Shown: positions 1 through 7,110, counted from the stretch's first letter. The stretch: DNA of 7,556 bases from Clostridia bacterium (GCA_017629325.1 JAGBXL010000058.1:1-7556), one strand, 5' to 3'. Notes: a model not told the origin generated them from the letters alone. Made by a program: numbers and translations.

Positions 1-1
1 A

Positions 2-1033
2 ATTGGCACAAATCAGAATATGATTGGTGATAAGGTTTTTGAAACCTGCAGAACAACCCCTGATTCTATTGAGCTTCAGGGTATTTTTGCCCAGATGGCA
101 GAGGAAAAAGTTGACTGGTGTATTATGGAGGTTTCTTCTCATGCACTTGAACTAGACAGAGTGTATGGCTGCAGCTATCATGTTGGTGCTTTTACAAATT
201 TAACTCAGGACCATCTTGATTTTCACAAAACAATGGAAAATTATGCATCTGCCAAAGAAAAGCTCTTTGGGGTAAGCGATGTATCAGTTATAAATATTGA
301 CGATAGCTTCGGCGCAAATATGACAAAAAGTGCAAAAAATAAGCTTTTAACATATTCTGCAAAAGAAGAATCCATTCTTAAGGCAGAAAATATAAGCCTC
401 AAATCAGACGGCGTATCTTTTGATTTAAACGGCGAGAGAATAAATCTTGCCATACCGGGTGAATTCTCGGTTTATAATGCTCTTTGTGCAATTGGAATTG
501 CACTTGGCTGCGGTTTGGAATTATCCGATATAAAGATAGCTCTTGCATCTGCCGGCGGTGTAAAGGGAAGAGCAGAAGTTGTAAAAACAAACACAAACTA
601 TACTGTTTTAATAGACTACGCCCACACCCCCGACGGAATAGAAAATATTTTAAAAACCGTAAAGGGCTTTGCAAAGGGCAGAGTGATTATTGTTTTTGGC
701 TGCGGCGGCGACCGCGACAACACCAAACGCTCTATAATGGGCAAAATTGCAGGAGATTTAGCCGATTTTTGTGTTGTAACAAGCGATAATCCCCGAACAG
801 AAGAGCCATTAAAAATAATTTCTATGGTAGAAGAAGGCGTAAAGACAAGCCTCTGCCCATATATCGTTATAGAAAGCCGCTACGATGCTATCCGCTATGC
901 CCTCCAAAATGCCAAAGAGGGCGATGTTATAGTTCTTGCAGGCAAAGGTCATGAAACATATCAGATTTTAAAAGATAAAACAATTCACTTTGACGAAAGA
1001 GAAGTTGTAAGAGAAATTTTAGAACACTTATAA
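2..1033 (+). CDS. murE: MurE, UDP-MurNAc-L-Ala-D-Glu: meso-diaminopimelate ligase (5' truncated)
   Basis: Cytoplasmic ATP-dependent Mur ligase that adds the third stem-peptide residue to UDP-MurNAc-L-Ala-D-Glu. The reading frame is open from base 2, and the first residues (GTNQNMIGDKV) match the family just after the ATP-binding P-loop. The N-terminal domain and P-loop therefore lie upstream, and the ATG at 20 is internal. The 343 residues present contain SSHAL (45-49), the AKEKLF block with the lysine that is carbamylated in this family (K85), PGEFSVYNAL in the central domain, DYAHTPDGI, GGDRDN (235-240), DNPR (262-265) and AGKGHE (313-318). Established knowledge: DNPR marks meso-DAP-adding MurE, whereas lysine-adding enzymes differ there. 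The stop is at 1031-1033 and murF starts 21 bases later, so the two are probably co-transcribed. The C-terminus looks complete. Confidence 0.97.
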   Translation: MGTNQNMIGDKVFETCRTTPDSIELQGIFAQMAEEKVDWCIMEVSSHALELDRVYGCSYHVGAFTNLTQDHLDFHKTMENYASAKEKLFGVSDVSVINIDDSFGANMTKSAKNKLLTYSAKEESILKAENISLKSDGVSFDLNGERINLAIPGEFSVYNALCAIGIALGCGLELSDIKIALASAGGVKGRAEVVKTNTNYTVLIDYAHTPDGIENILKTVKGFAKGRVIIVFGCGGDRDNTKRSIMGKIAGDLADFCVVTSDNPRTEEPLKIISMVEEGVKTSLCPYIVIESRYDAIRYALQNAKEGDVIVLAGKGHETYQILKDKTIHFDEREVVREILEHL

Positions 1034-1039
1034 TAGTAA

Positions 1040-1046
1040 AAGAGGT
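1040..1046 (+). promoter_or_regulatory. Ribosome binding site of murF (decides the start)
   Basis: AAGAGGT lies 8 bases before the ATG at 1055 but only 2 bases before an in-frame TTG at 1049. The spacing favours the ATG, giving an N-terminus of MAYLIKPLT. A longer call starting at 1049 would add only two residues. Confidence 0.75.
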
Positions 1047-1054
1047 ATTTGCAA

Positions 1055-2410
1055 ATGGCATATCTTATTAAACCACTCACAGCTTCCCAAATAGCTAAAG
1101 CAGTAGATGGCAGACTTATATATGGAAACGGCGAAAGCCTTGTAACATCTGTCAGCTGTGATAGCCGCGATGTAGAGGAAGGCTCTTTGTATATAGCCAT
1201 AAAGGGCGAAAATTTTGACGGACACTCCTTTATTCATGATGCATGCAAAAAGGGGATAGCAGGCTACCTTTGTTCCGACGGGCAGATAAATCAGTCTAGT
1301 TTATTTGCCATAATGGTTGACGACACAAGAAAAGCTCTTCTTTCTTTGGCATCATACTATCGTTCTTTATTTGATATTAAGCTTGTGGGCCTCACCGGAA
1401 GCGTTGGTAAAACAACAACAAAAGAATTTATTGCCTCTGTTTTAAATAGAGGATATAACACCCTGGCAACAAAGGGTAATTTTAATAATGATATTGGTGT
1501 TCCCTTAACGCTTTTTGGTTTAAACGAAAATCACGAGGCAGCAGTTGTTGAAATGGGAATGAGCAATTTCGGTGAAATTGAAGTTCTCACAAAATGTGCC
1601 AAACCCGATATTGCGGTTATAACAAATATAGGAACATCTCATATAGAATTTTTGGGAAGCAGGGAAGGCATTTTAAAAGCCAAAACCGAAATTTTTAAAG
1701 GTCTAAAAAAAGGCGGCAAGGTAATTTTAAACGGCGACGACCCGTATTTATGGTCTTTAAAGGGCAAACTTAATTTTGAAACACTTTATGTTGGCATTGA
1801 AAATAAAGAATGCAATTTTCTTGCAACAGATATTATATGCAGTGAAAACGGAAGCCTATTTAGATGTGGCGGCAAAGAATACCGCATAAATCTGCCCGGC
1901 GTTCATAATATATATAATGCTCTTATATCAATAGCCGTTGGAACGCTTCTTGGAATAAGCTACGAAAAAATTTATGCCGGAGTGAAATCATATACCCCCG
2001 ATGGTATAAGGCAGAATATAATAAAATTATCTTCCGGAATTAAGCTTCTTAACGATTGCTATAATTCAAGCCCTCAATCTGTTAAGGCATCACTGGGCGT
2101 TCTTGAAACACTTTCGGCATCACGCCGCATTGCAGTTTTGGGTGATATAAAAGAACTGGGCGAAAAGGCAGAAGAGCTTCACCGCGAGGTTGGAAAAAAT
2201 GTTAATAATTCAAAAACAGATGTTTTAATAACAGTTGGAAAAGATGCAAAATTCATAGCTGACGAGGCAAAAAATAAAGAGGTTTATATTTTTGAAACCA
2301 CAGATGAATGTGCTAAGTTTCTAAAGGGCTTTCTTAAAAAAGATGATGCAGTTCTTATAAAAGCATCTCGCTCTATGAAATTTGAAACAATATCAGAATC
2401 ACTTATGTAG
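1055..2410 (+). CDS. murF: MurF, UDP-MurNAc-tripeptide: D-Ala-D-Ala ligase
   Basis: Cytoplasmic Mur ligase that adds the D-Ala-D-Ala dipeptide to make UDP-MurNAc-pentapeptide, the substrate of MraY encoded just downstream. The 451 residues are a normal length for MurF. Visible motifs, counted from the ATG at 1055, are the P-loop GLTGSVGKTTT (112-122), NFNNDIGVPLT (142-152), a VVEMGMSNFGEI block near 165-175, TNIGTSHIE, the PGVHNIYNAL central-domain motif, NDCYNSSPQS (333-342, the equivalent of the family's DAYNANP motif), AVLGDIKELG, and KASRSMKFE near the C-terminus. The NFNN-IG and YN-xP motifs separate MurF from MurC, MurD and MurE. The middle-domain Mur ligase fold is intact with no frameshift. 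The stop at 2408-2410 is 17 bases before mraY. Confidence 0.97.
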   Translation: MAYLIKPLTASQIAKAVDGRLIYGNGESLVTSVSCDSRDVEEGSLYIAIKGENFDGHSFIHDACKKGIAGYLCSDGQINQSSLFAIMVDDTRKALLSLASYYRSLFDIKLVGLTGSVGKTTTKEFIASVLNRGYNTLATKGNFNNDIGVPLTLFGLNENHEAAVVEMGMSNFGEIEVLTKCAKPDIAVITNIGTSHIEFLGSREGILKAKTEIFKGLKKGGKVILNGDDPYLWSLKGKLNFETLYVGIENKECNFLATDIICSENGSLFRCGGKEYRINLPGVHNIYNALISIAVGTLLGISYEKIYAGVKSYTPDGIRQNIIKLSSGIKLLNDCYNSSPQSVKASLGVLETLSASRRIAVLGDIKELGEKAEELHREVGKNVNNSKTDVLITVGKDAKFIADEAKNKEVYIFETTDECAKFLKGFLKKDDAVLIKASRSMKFETISESLM

Positions 2411-2427
2411 TTAAAGGTGGCATTATT

Positions 2428-3384
2428 ATGCAAAACACACTAATAATTTCAGCAGTACTTTCGTTTATAATTGCAGTTTGTTTGGGTCCAATACTCATAC
2501 CCATGCTTCACAAACTAAAATTCGGGCAGGAAATCCGTGAAATAGGTCCAAGCTGGCACAAGAAAAAAAGCGGCACCCCAACAATGGGAGGTTTTATATT
2601 TATTATCCCCGTTATTTTGTGCACCTTATTATTTGCAAGAACTCTTCTTGGCGTGAGCCTTATGGTGTTTGCTCTTTGCTTTGGCATTGTCGGCTTTGCC
2701 GATGATTACATAAAGGTTGTAAAAAAGCGTAACTTAGGTCTTACTGAAAAACAAAAGTTTTTATTGCAGCTTGCCTTTTCAGTTGTTTTTATAGTTGTTA
2801 GTGTTTACGGATTAAAGCTTATAGACACTTTAGTTTATATCCCCATCTTAAATAAGAAAATCGACCTTGGTATTTTCTATATTCCCCTTGCACTTTTTGT
2901 TTTAATAGGCTGCACAAACAGTGTTAATTTAACCGACGGTGTAGATGGCTTGGCATCTTCTGTAACAGTTGTGGTTTGTGCGTTTTTAGCAATAGTATCT
3001 TATATGGAAGGTCTTTATGCAATAACTGTTGTAAATGTGATTTGTGCATCGGCTCTTCTTGGTTTTCTTGTTTTCAACTTTCACCCTGCAAAAGTATTTA
3101 TGGGCGACACAGGCTCGCTTTTTCTTGGTGGAATAGTTTGTTCTTCAGCCCTTTTAATGAAAAACCCTCTTATTCTGGTTATTGCAGGTGGAGTTTATGT
3201 TTTAGAAACTCTTTCGGTTATTTTGCAGGTTGCATCATTTAAATTAACCGGCAAAAGAATATTTAAAATGAGCCCCATTCATCACCATTTTGAAATGTGC
3301 GGCTGGAATGAGAAACGCATTGTTGCGGTAGCATCACTTGTTAGTGCACTTCTTTGTGTTATTGCTTATTTAATGTTCATTTAG
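2428..3384 (+). CDS. mraY: MraY, phospho-MurNAc-pentapeptide translocase (lipid I synthase)
   Basis: Integral membrane enzyme that transfers phospho-MurNAc-pentapeptide from UDP to undecaprenyl phosphate, forming lipid I on the inner face of the membrane. The 318 residues match the usual Gram-positive length and contain about ten hydrophobic segments. All family signatures are present: HKKKSGTPTMGG (44-55), the GFADD aspartate pair (D92, D93), NLTDGVDGL (167-175), FMGDTGS (224-230, with the third essential Asp) and SPIHHHFE (282-289, the histidine cluster). The ATG at 2428 follows AAAGGTGG (2413-2420) by 7 bases. The usual downstream partner murD is not here; the next gene is ftsW, starting 17 bases after the stop. 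Confidence 0.98.
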   Translation: MQNTLIISAVLSFIIAVCLGPILIPMLHKLKFGQEIREIGPSWHKKKSGTPTMGGFIFIIPVILCTLLFARTLLGVSLMVFALCFGIVGFADDYIKVVKKRNLGLTEKQKFLLQLAFSVVFIVVSVYGLKLIDTLVYIPILNKKIDLGIFYIPLALFVLIGCTNSVNLTDGVDGLASSVTVVVCAFLAIVSYMEGLYAITVVNVICASALLGFLVFNFHPAKVFMGDTGSLFLGGIVCSSALLMKNPLILVIAGGVYVLETLSVILQVASFKLTGKRIFKMSPIHHHFEMCGWNEKRIVAVASLVSALLCVIAYLMFI

Positions 3385-3387
3385 TTC

Positions 3388-3393
3388 AGGAGG
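3388..3393 (+). promoter_or_regulatory. Ribosome binding site of ftsW, pointing to a TTG start
   Basis: A perfect AGGAGG lies 8 bases upstream of TTG at 3402. It fixes the ftsW start there rather than at an upstream in-frame TTG (3354) that lies inside mraY and has no ribosome binding site. Confidence 0.85.
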
Positions 3394-3401
3394 AAATCAT
3401 T

Positions 3402-4520
3402 TTGTCAGTTATCCAAAAGAGCAAGTCAAAAGAAAAACTAAATAAAATAGACTATTCCTTTCTTTTAGTAGTCTTTGCTCTTCTGGCTTATGGTCTTATT
3501 ATGGTTTTCAGTGCCAGCAGTGCAACAGCTCACTATCAGTTTGGCGATGCTTATTATTTTATAAAAAGACAGTTTATATGGGCTGTAATAGGCATAGGCA
3601 TAATGTTTGTTGTATCTCGTATTCCATATAAAACTCTTTATAAATATGCCCTTCACATAATGGCAATAAGTGTTGTTCTTCTTGTTGCGGTACTATTGGT
3701 AGGTACAACGGTAAAAGGTGCAAAAAGATGGCTCGGCTTTGGATTTATAAGCTTTCAGCCTTCCGAAATTGCAAAATTTGCAATAATTATTTTTCTTGCT
3801 CGCTCTCTTGCCAGTTATAAAGATGCTCTCAAAACCTTTAAGCTTGGCTTTTTGCCATACATAGGAATAATTGGCTTTGTAGCAGGCCTGGTTTTCCTGG
3901 AGCCTCATTTTAGCGGTGCCATGGTTATTGGGCTCACAGGTGTTATTATGCTTTGGGCAGCGGGTGCAAAATTCACTCATTTTATAAACATTGGTATTTT
4001 TGTGCTGCCAGTTATCGGCTTTGCCGCCATTGGAGCCGACTACCGTGCAAAAAGGCTTGTAACATTTCTTGACCCCTTTAAAGATGTAACGGGCGACGGC
4101 TGGCAGATAGTTCAGTCGCTCTATGCTATTGGCTCAGGTGGACTTTTTGGCATGGGTCTTGGTCAGAGCCGTCAGAAATTTTTGTATCTTCCCGAGCCTC
4201 AGAACGATTTTATATTTTCGGTAATATGCGAAGAGCTGGGCTTTATAGGAGCACTTTTAGTTGTTTTTCTTTTTGTGCTTTTAATTTGGAAGGGCATAAA
4301 AATTGCCATAAATGCCCCCGATAAATTCTCTAGCCTCACAGTTATAGGCATAATAGGTCTTATAGCTGTTCAGGCGGTATTAAATATAGCCGTTGTAACC
4401 TCATCTATGCCGGCAACAGGAATGCCGCTTCCTTTCTTTAGTTACGGCGGAACATCTTTAGTTTTTATCCTTGCCCAGATGGGTGTTATTCTTTCAATAT
4501 CAAGAGAATGCGAACTTTAA
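3402..4520 (+). CDS. ftsW: FtsW/SpoVE-type SEDS peptidoglycan glycosyltransferase
   Basis: Polytopic membrane protein of the SEDS family (FtsW, RodA, SpoVE), which polymerises lipid II into glycan strands together with a class B penicillin-binding protein. With the TTG start the protein has 372 residues, close to B. subtilis SpoVE. Visible features are about ten hydrophobic segments, GAKRWLG (106-112), FQPSE (118-122), LPEPQND (263-269) whose D269 aligns with the catalytic aspartate of SEDS enzymes, EELG (277-280), and PATGMPLPFFSYGG (337-350). Its place between mraY and murG in the dcw cluster supports FtsW (septation) or SpoVE (spore cortex) rather than RodA. Sequence alone does not separate the first two. 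The stop is 13 bases before the murG ATG. Confidence 0.93.
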   Translation: MSVIQKSKSKEKLNKIDYSFLLVVFALLAYGLIMVFSASSATAHYQFGDAYYFIKRQFIWAVIGIGIMFVVSRIPYKTLYKYALHIMAISVVLLVAVLLVGTTVKGAKRWLGFGFISFQPSEIAKFAIIIFLARSLASYKDALKTFKLGFLPYIGIIGFVAGLVFLEPHFSGAMVIGLTGVIMLWAAGAKFTHFINIGIFVLPVIGFAAIGADYRAKRLVTFLDPFKDVTGDGWQIVQSLYAIGSGGLFGMGLGQSRQKFLYLPEPQNDFIFSVICEELGFIGALLVVFLFVLLIWKGIKIAINAPDKFSSLTVIGIIGLIAVQAVLNIAVVTSSMPATGMPLPFFSYGGTSLVFILAQMGVILSISRECEL

Positions 4521-4533
4521 AGAGGTGCTGTAA

Positions 4534-5640
4534 ATGAGAATTCTTCTTGCAGGCGGCGGCACGGCAGGTCATATAAACCCTGCACTTGCCATAGCAGGCT
4601 TTGCCAAAGATAAAAACCCTGAAACAAAAATTCTTTTTGTAGGAACAAAAAGAGGGCTTGAAAGTAGCCTCATTCCAAAGCAGGGCTATGATATAGAATA
4701 TGTAAATGTTGAGGGACTTTCAAAAAAACTAACCCTTAAAAATATGAAATCTCTTTTTCACATGCTCACGGCAAAGGGCAAGTGTAAAAAAATCATAAAA
4801 AATTTTAAACCCGATGTTGTAATCGGCACGGGGGGCTATGTTTGTGCCCCTGCTGTTATGGCGGCAAATTCAATGAAAATTCCCACAATTATTCATGAAC
4901 AAAACGTTTTTCCGGGCAGTTCAATAAAGCTTCTTTCAAAGGATTCGAGCATCACGGCAATAAGCTTTGATGAAAGCCGCAAATATCTTGCCGGTGCCAA
5001 AAACATAGTTTTTACAGGAAATCCAATTCGCCCCAGTGTTCTTTCATTTAACAGAAACACAGCAAGAAAAAATCTTGGTGTGGAAAATAAAAAGCTTATA
5101 GTTATTTTTGGCGGTAGCCTTGGTGCCGCAAAAATAAATTCTGTGGCAATAGATTATATAAAAAATAAAAGCTATCCTAAAAACTCTCAAATAATTTTTG
5201 CAACAGGCGAACGAAATTATGACGAGATGCAATCTATAATAAAAAAAGAAAATATCGTTATAGAAGATAACATAAAAATTGTTTCCTATATTCATAATAT
5301 GGACGAAGTTTTAAATGCAGCCGACCTTGTTATCTGCCGTTCGGGTGCGATAACCGTGTCGGAACTGGCGGCACTTGGAAAGCCTGCAATACTTGTTCCT
5401 TCGCCCAATGTAACAAATAATCATCAGGAATATAATGCCCGTGCTCTTTCTGATAATGGCGGGGCAATAACAATACTAGAAAAAGATTTTAACGAAATCA
5501 GCTTAAAAGAAGCAGTAAGTAGTATTTTATCAAGCGAAAAAGCACAAAGAGAAATGAGCGAAAAATTAATTGCCATAAGCTCGGTTAGTGCTCTTGATAT
5601 TATATATGGCAAAATAATTGAGCTTACCAAAAATATGTGA
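4534..5640 (+). CDS. murG: MurG, UDP-GlcNAc: lipid I N-acetylglucosaminyltransferase
   Basis: Peripheral membrane GT-B glycosyltransferase that adds GlcNAc to lipid I, making lipid II on the cytoplasmic face. The 368 residues are of typical length. The N-terminal acceptor domain has the glycine loop AGGGTAGHINPALAIA (6-21), GTGGYVCAP (98-106), HEQNVFPG (121-128) and TGNPIR (161-166). The C-terminal UDP-GlcNAc-binding domain has a second glycine loop FGGSLGA (192-198), CRSGAITVSELAALGKP (268-284) and NNHQEYNAR (295-303). The asparagine that often follows the HEQN-PG block (GLTNK in E. coli) is isoleucine here (GSSIK). The ATG at 4534 follows AGAGGTG (4521-4527) by 6 bases. It is the last gene before the hairpin at 5650-5699. 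Confidence 0.97.
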   Translation: MRILLAGGGTAGHINPALAIAGFAKDKNPETKILFVGTKRGLESSLIPKQGYDIEYVNVEGLSKKLTLKNMKSLFHMLTAKGKCKKIIKNFKPDVVIGTGGYVCAPAVMAANSMKIPTIIHEQNVFPGSSIKLLSKDSSITAISFDESRKYLAGAKNIVFTGNPIRPSVLSFNRNTARKNLGVENKKLIVIFGGSLGAAKINSVAIDYIKNKSYPKNSQIIFATGERNYDEMQSIIKKENIVIEDNIKIVSYIHNMDEVLNAADLVICRSGAITVSELAALGKPAILVPSPNVTNNHQEYNARALSDNGGAITILEKDFNEISLKEAVSSILSSEKAQREMSEKLIAISSVSALDIIYGKIIELTKNM

Positions 5641-5649
5641 ATTACTCAA

Positions 5650-5709
5650 GTAAGCTCCGCCAAAACTCCTACCTACCTATCTACTCCGGCGGAGCTTACC
5701 ATTTTGTTT
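5650..5709 (+). terminator. Probable rho-independent terminator or attenuator after murG
   Basis: A perfect 12-bp inverted repeat, GTAAGCTCCGCC (5650-5661) and GGCGGAGCTTAC (5688-5699), encloses a 26-base loop and is followed by a T-rich run ATTTTGTTT (5701-5709). It begins 10 bases after the murG stop. The stem is GC-rich at its loop end, and the T run fits an intrinsic terminator. The loop is larger than usual and the T run is interrupted, so partial read-through into murA is plausible. The stem may also act as a transcript-stability element. Confidence 0.6.
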
Positions 5710-5714
5710 GGTAA
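5696..5714 (+). repeat. Small overlapping inverted repeat, possible alternative hairpin
   Basis: TTACC (5696-5700) and GGTAA (5710-5714) can form a 5-bp stem around the T-rich run. The left arm is also part of the right arm of the large hairpin at 5650-5699, so the two structures compete. At 5 bp it is weak and may be chance. Confidence 0.3.
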
Positions 5715-5778
5715 CAAATAAACCCCCATTTGCATAACATATAAAAGGCTATAAAACCGATTATAAGCTGTGCAATTC
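5715..5778 (+). promoter_or_regulatory. AT-rich leader of murA with candidate -10 boxes
   Basis: This stretch holds several TATA-like hexamers (TATAAA at 5740 and 5750, TATAAG at 5762) and TTGCAT at 5730. No pair has the ideal 17-base spacing; TTGCAT and the TATAAA at 5750 are 14 apart. A promoter for murA-divIB is expected if the hairpin upstream terminates, but no box pair is convincing. Confidence 0.25.
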
Positions 5779-5785
5779 GGAGGTG
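5779..5785 (+). promoter_or_regulatory. Ribosome binding site of murA (decides the start)
   Basis: GGAGGTG is 5 bases before the ATG at 5791. An in-frame GTG at 5770 lies upstream of this site and has no ribosome binding site of its own, so the ATG is chosen. Confidence 0.85.
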
Positions 5786-5790
5786 CAGAT

Positions 5791-7044
5791 ATGAACCGCT
5801 ACAAAATAGAAGGCGGAAATAGATTAAAGGGCAGTATAGATGTTCATGGTGCAAAAAATGCCGCCTTGCCCATTCTTGCGGCAAGTGTTATAAACAGTGG
5901 AAAAAGCGTCATACATAACTGTCCGGATTTATCAGATATACAAAACACTATAAAAATTTTAGAGCTTTTGGGGTGCAGTGTAACCCGCGAGGCAAACACA
6001 GTGATAGTTGATTCATCAAATCTTTGCCTAAGGAGTATCCCAAAGGATATAATGGTTAAAACACGAAGCTCAACGATGTTTGCAGGAGCACTTGCATCGC
6101 GATGCAAAAAGGCATATATAGCGGGCCATGGAGGCTGCTGTATTGGGAGCCGACCTATTGATATCCACCTTGAAGCCTTCAGAGAAATGGGAATGGATAT
6201 TAAGGAGGATTCGGGCGAGGTGATGTGCTTTGCTTCAAAAATGAAGCCCTGCACGGTTAATCTTAGGTTTCCATCGGTTGGTGCAACCGAAAATATAATG
6301 ATTGCAGCATCTTTAACAGAAGGAAAAACAACAATAATAAACGCCGCCAGAGAACCTGAAATACAAAATCTTGCCGATTTTTTAAGGTCTATGGGTGTAA
6401 AAATAAAAGGCGACGGAACAGGCGTTATATCTGTATGGGGAACATCTTGTCCAAAAGATGCAGAGGTAACGGTTATTCCCGACCGTATTGTTGCTTCAAC
6501 GTATATGTGTGCTTCAATGGCAACAAAAAGCCCTCTTGTTATAAATAATGTAAACGTTCGTCATTTGTCTGGTTTTATTGCCACCATAAGAAAAATGGGG
6601 GTTTCGGTAATTTGCCTTAAAAATTCATTAAGTATTTTTCCGCCGGATAGAATGATAAATGTTCCTTATATATCAACAGCACCATACCCCGGCTTTCCCA
6701 CAGATTCCCAGGCACTAATATCTAGTGTAATGTGCACATCACAGGGGCTTGGCATAATAAGGGAAAGTATTTTTGAAAATCGTTTTGGCCACTGCCATGA
6801 GCTTTTAAAAATGGGTGCCGATATTGAAACCAAAAATGGTTTTGCATGCATAAGGGGCGTAAAAAAACTAAGCGGAGCTATTATGAATTCCCACGACCTT
6901 CGCTGCGGTGCGGCACTTTGCGTTGCAGCCCTTGGTGCAGATGGAATAAGCTATATTTCAAATGTTAATTATATAGACAGAGGTTATGAAAATCTTTGCC
7001 AAAGCCTAAAGAATTTGGGGGCAAAAATAGAAAGGATTGAATAA
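5791..7044 (+). CDS. murA: MurA, UDP-GlcNAc 1-carboxyvinyltransferase
   Basis: Cytoplasmic enzyme that transfers enolpyruvate from phosphoenolpyruvate to UDP-GlcNAc, the first committed step of peptidoglycan synthesis and the target of fosfomycin. The 417 residues are standard length. The EPSP-synthase-like fold is recognisable by HGAKNAALPIL (19-29, with K22 and N23), an arginine at 92 aligning with E. coli R91, the active-site loop GHGGCCIGSRP (112-122) with the fosfomycin-target cysteine at 116, SVGATENIM, NAAREPEI, FPTDSQA (302-308, with general-base D305), FENRF (328-332) and IDRGYE (395-400, with R397). The key residues are therefore conserved. Oddities are a His where the loop usually has Pro (PGGC), a second adjacent cysteine at 117, and 17 cysteines in all. 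Firmicutes often carry two murA paralogues, and whether this is the main one cannot be told here. The stop at 7042-7044 nearly touches the divIB start. Confidence 0.95.
   Translation: MNRYKIEGGNRLKGSIDVHGAKNAALPILAASVINSGKSVIHNCPDLSDIQNTIKILELLGCSVTREANTVIVDSSNLCLRSIPKDIMVKTRSSTMFAGALASRCKKAYIAGHGGCCIGSRPIDIHLEAFREMGMDIKEDSGEVMCFASKMKPCTVNLRFPSVGATENIMIAASLTEGKTTIINAAREPEIQNLADFLRSMGVKIKGDGTGVISVWGTSCPKDAEVTVIPDRIVASTYMCASMATKSPLVINNVNVRHLSGFIATIRKMGVSVICLKNSLSIFPPDRMINVPYISTAPYPGFPTDSQALISSVMCTSQGLGIIRESIFENRFGHCHELLKMGADIETKNGFACIRGVKKLSGAIMNSHDLRCGAALCVAALGADGISYISNVNYIDRGYENLCQSLKNLGAKIERIE
7031..7036 (+). promoter_or_regulatory. Likely ribosome binding site of divIB
   Basis: AAAGGA inside the 3' end of murA lies 8 bases before ATG 7045 (wrong frame for divIB) and 10 bases before GTG 7047 (right frame). 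It is the only purine-rich match upstream of either codon. Confidence 0.5.
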
Positions 7045-7110
7045 ATGTGGATAGAGGGCAAGCACAAAAAAATTCAGGCGGCAGCCATCGCCGTCATGCT
7101 TATAAAATAA
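7045..7110 (+). other. Short ORF overlapping the divIB start (21 codons, start ambiguity)
   Basis: An ATG at 7045 opens a 21-residue frame beginning MWIEGKHKKIQ and ending in TAA at 7108-7110. It is one frame away from divIB and shares two bases with its GTG start. It is better spaced from the ribosome binding site than that GTG. It may be chance, a leader, or the true divIB N-terminus reached by slippage or an uncorrected indel at the A7 run (7066-7072). No function is claimed. Confidence 0.3.

Noticed and set aside
484..789. Open frame of about 100 codons in another + frame inside murE
   Set aside because: It overlaps conserved MurE coding sequence, and its Cys/Arg-rich translation looks like an out-of-frame shadow.
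3354..3401. Upstream extension of ftsW into mraY (TTG at 3354)
   Set aside because: The extra 16 residues overlap the end of mraY and have no ribosome binding site, whereas TTG 3402 has a perfect AGGAGG at 8 bases.
3693..3980. Open frame of 95 codons on the - strand inside ftsW
   Set aside because: It is antisense to conserved SEDS motifs and has no family resemblance, so it is a shadow.
5662..5687. Possible two-layer G-quadruplex on the - strand of the hairpin loop
   Set aside because: The complement has four GG pairs, but two-layer quadruplexes are weak and nothing shows that the - strand is transcribed or single-stranded.
5714..5741. Sigma-K/E-like promoter (AC, 17 bases, CATAACATA) upstream of murA
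   Set aside because: The -10 matches the loose CATANNNTA pattern, but the -35 is only two bases and such matches arise readily by chance in AT-rich DNA. Sporulation control of murA is not otherwise supported.
5770..5790. Upstream GTG start of murA
   Set aside because: It lies before the GGAGGTG ribosome binding site. The ATG at 5791 gives the standard MurA N-terminus and length.
5844..6254. Open frame of 136 codons on the - strand
   Set aside because: It lies wholly antisense to the well-supported murA and shows no recognisable motif or ribosome binding site.
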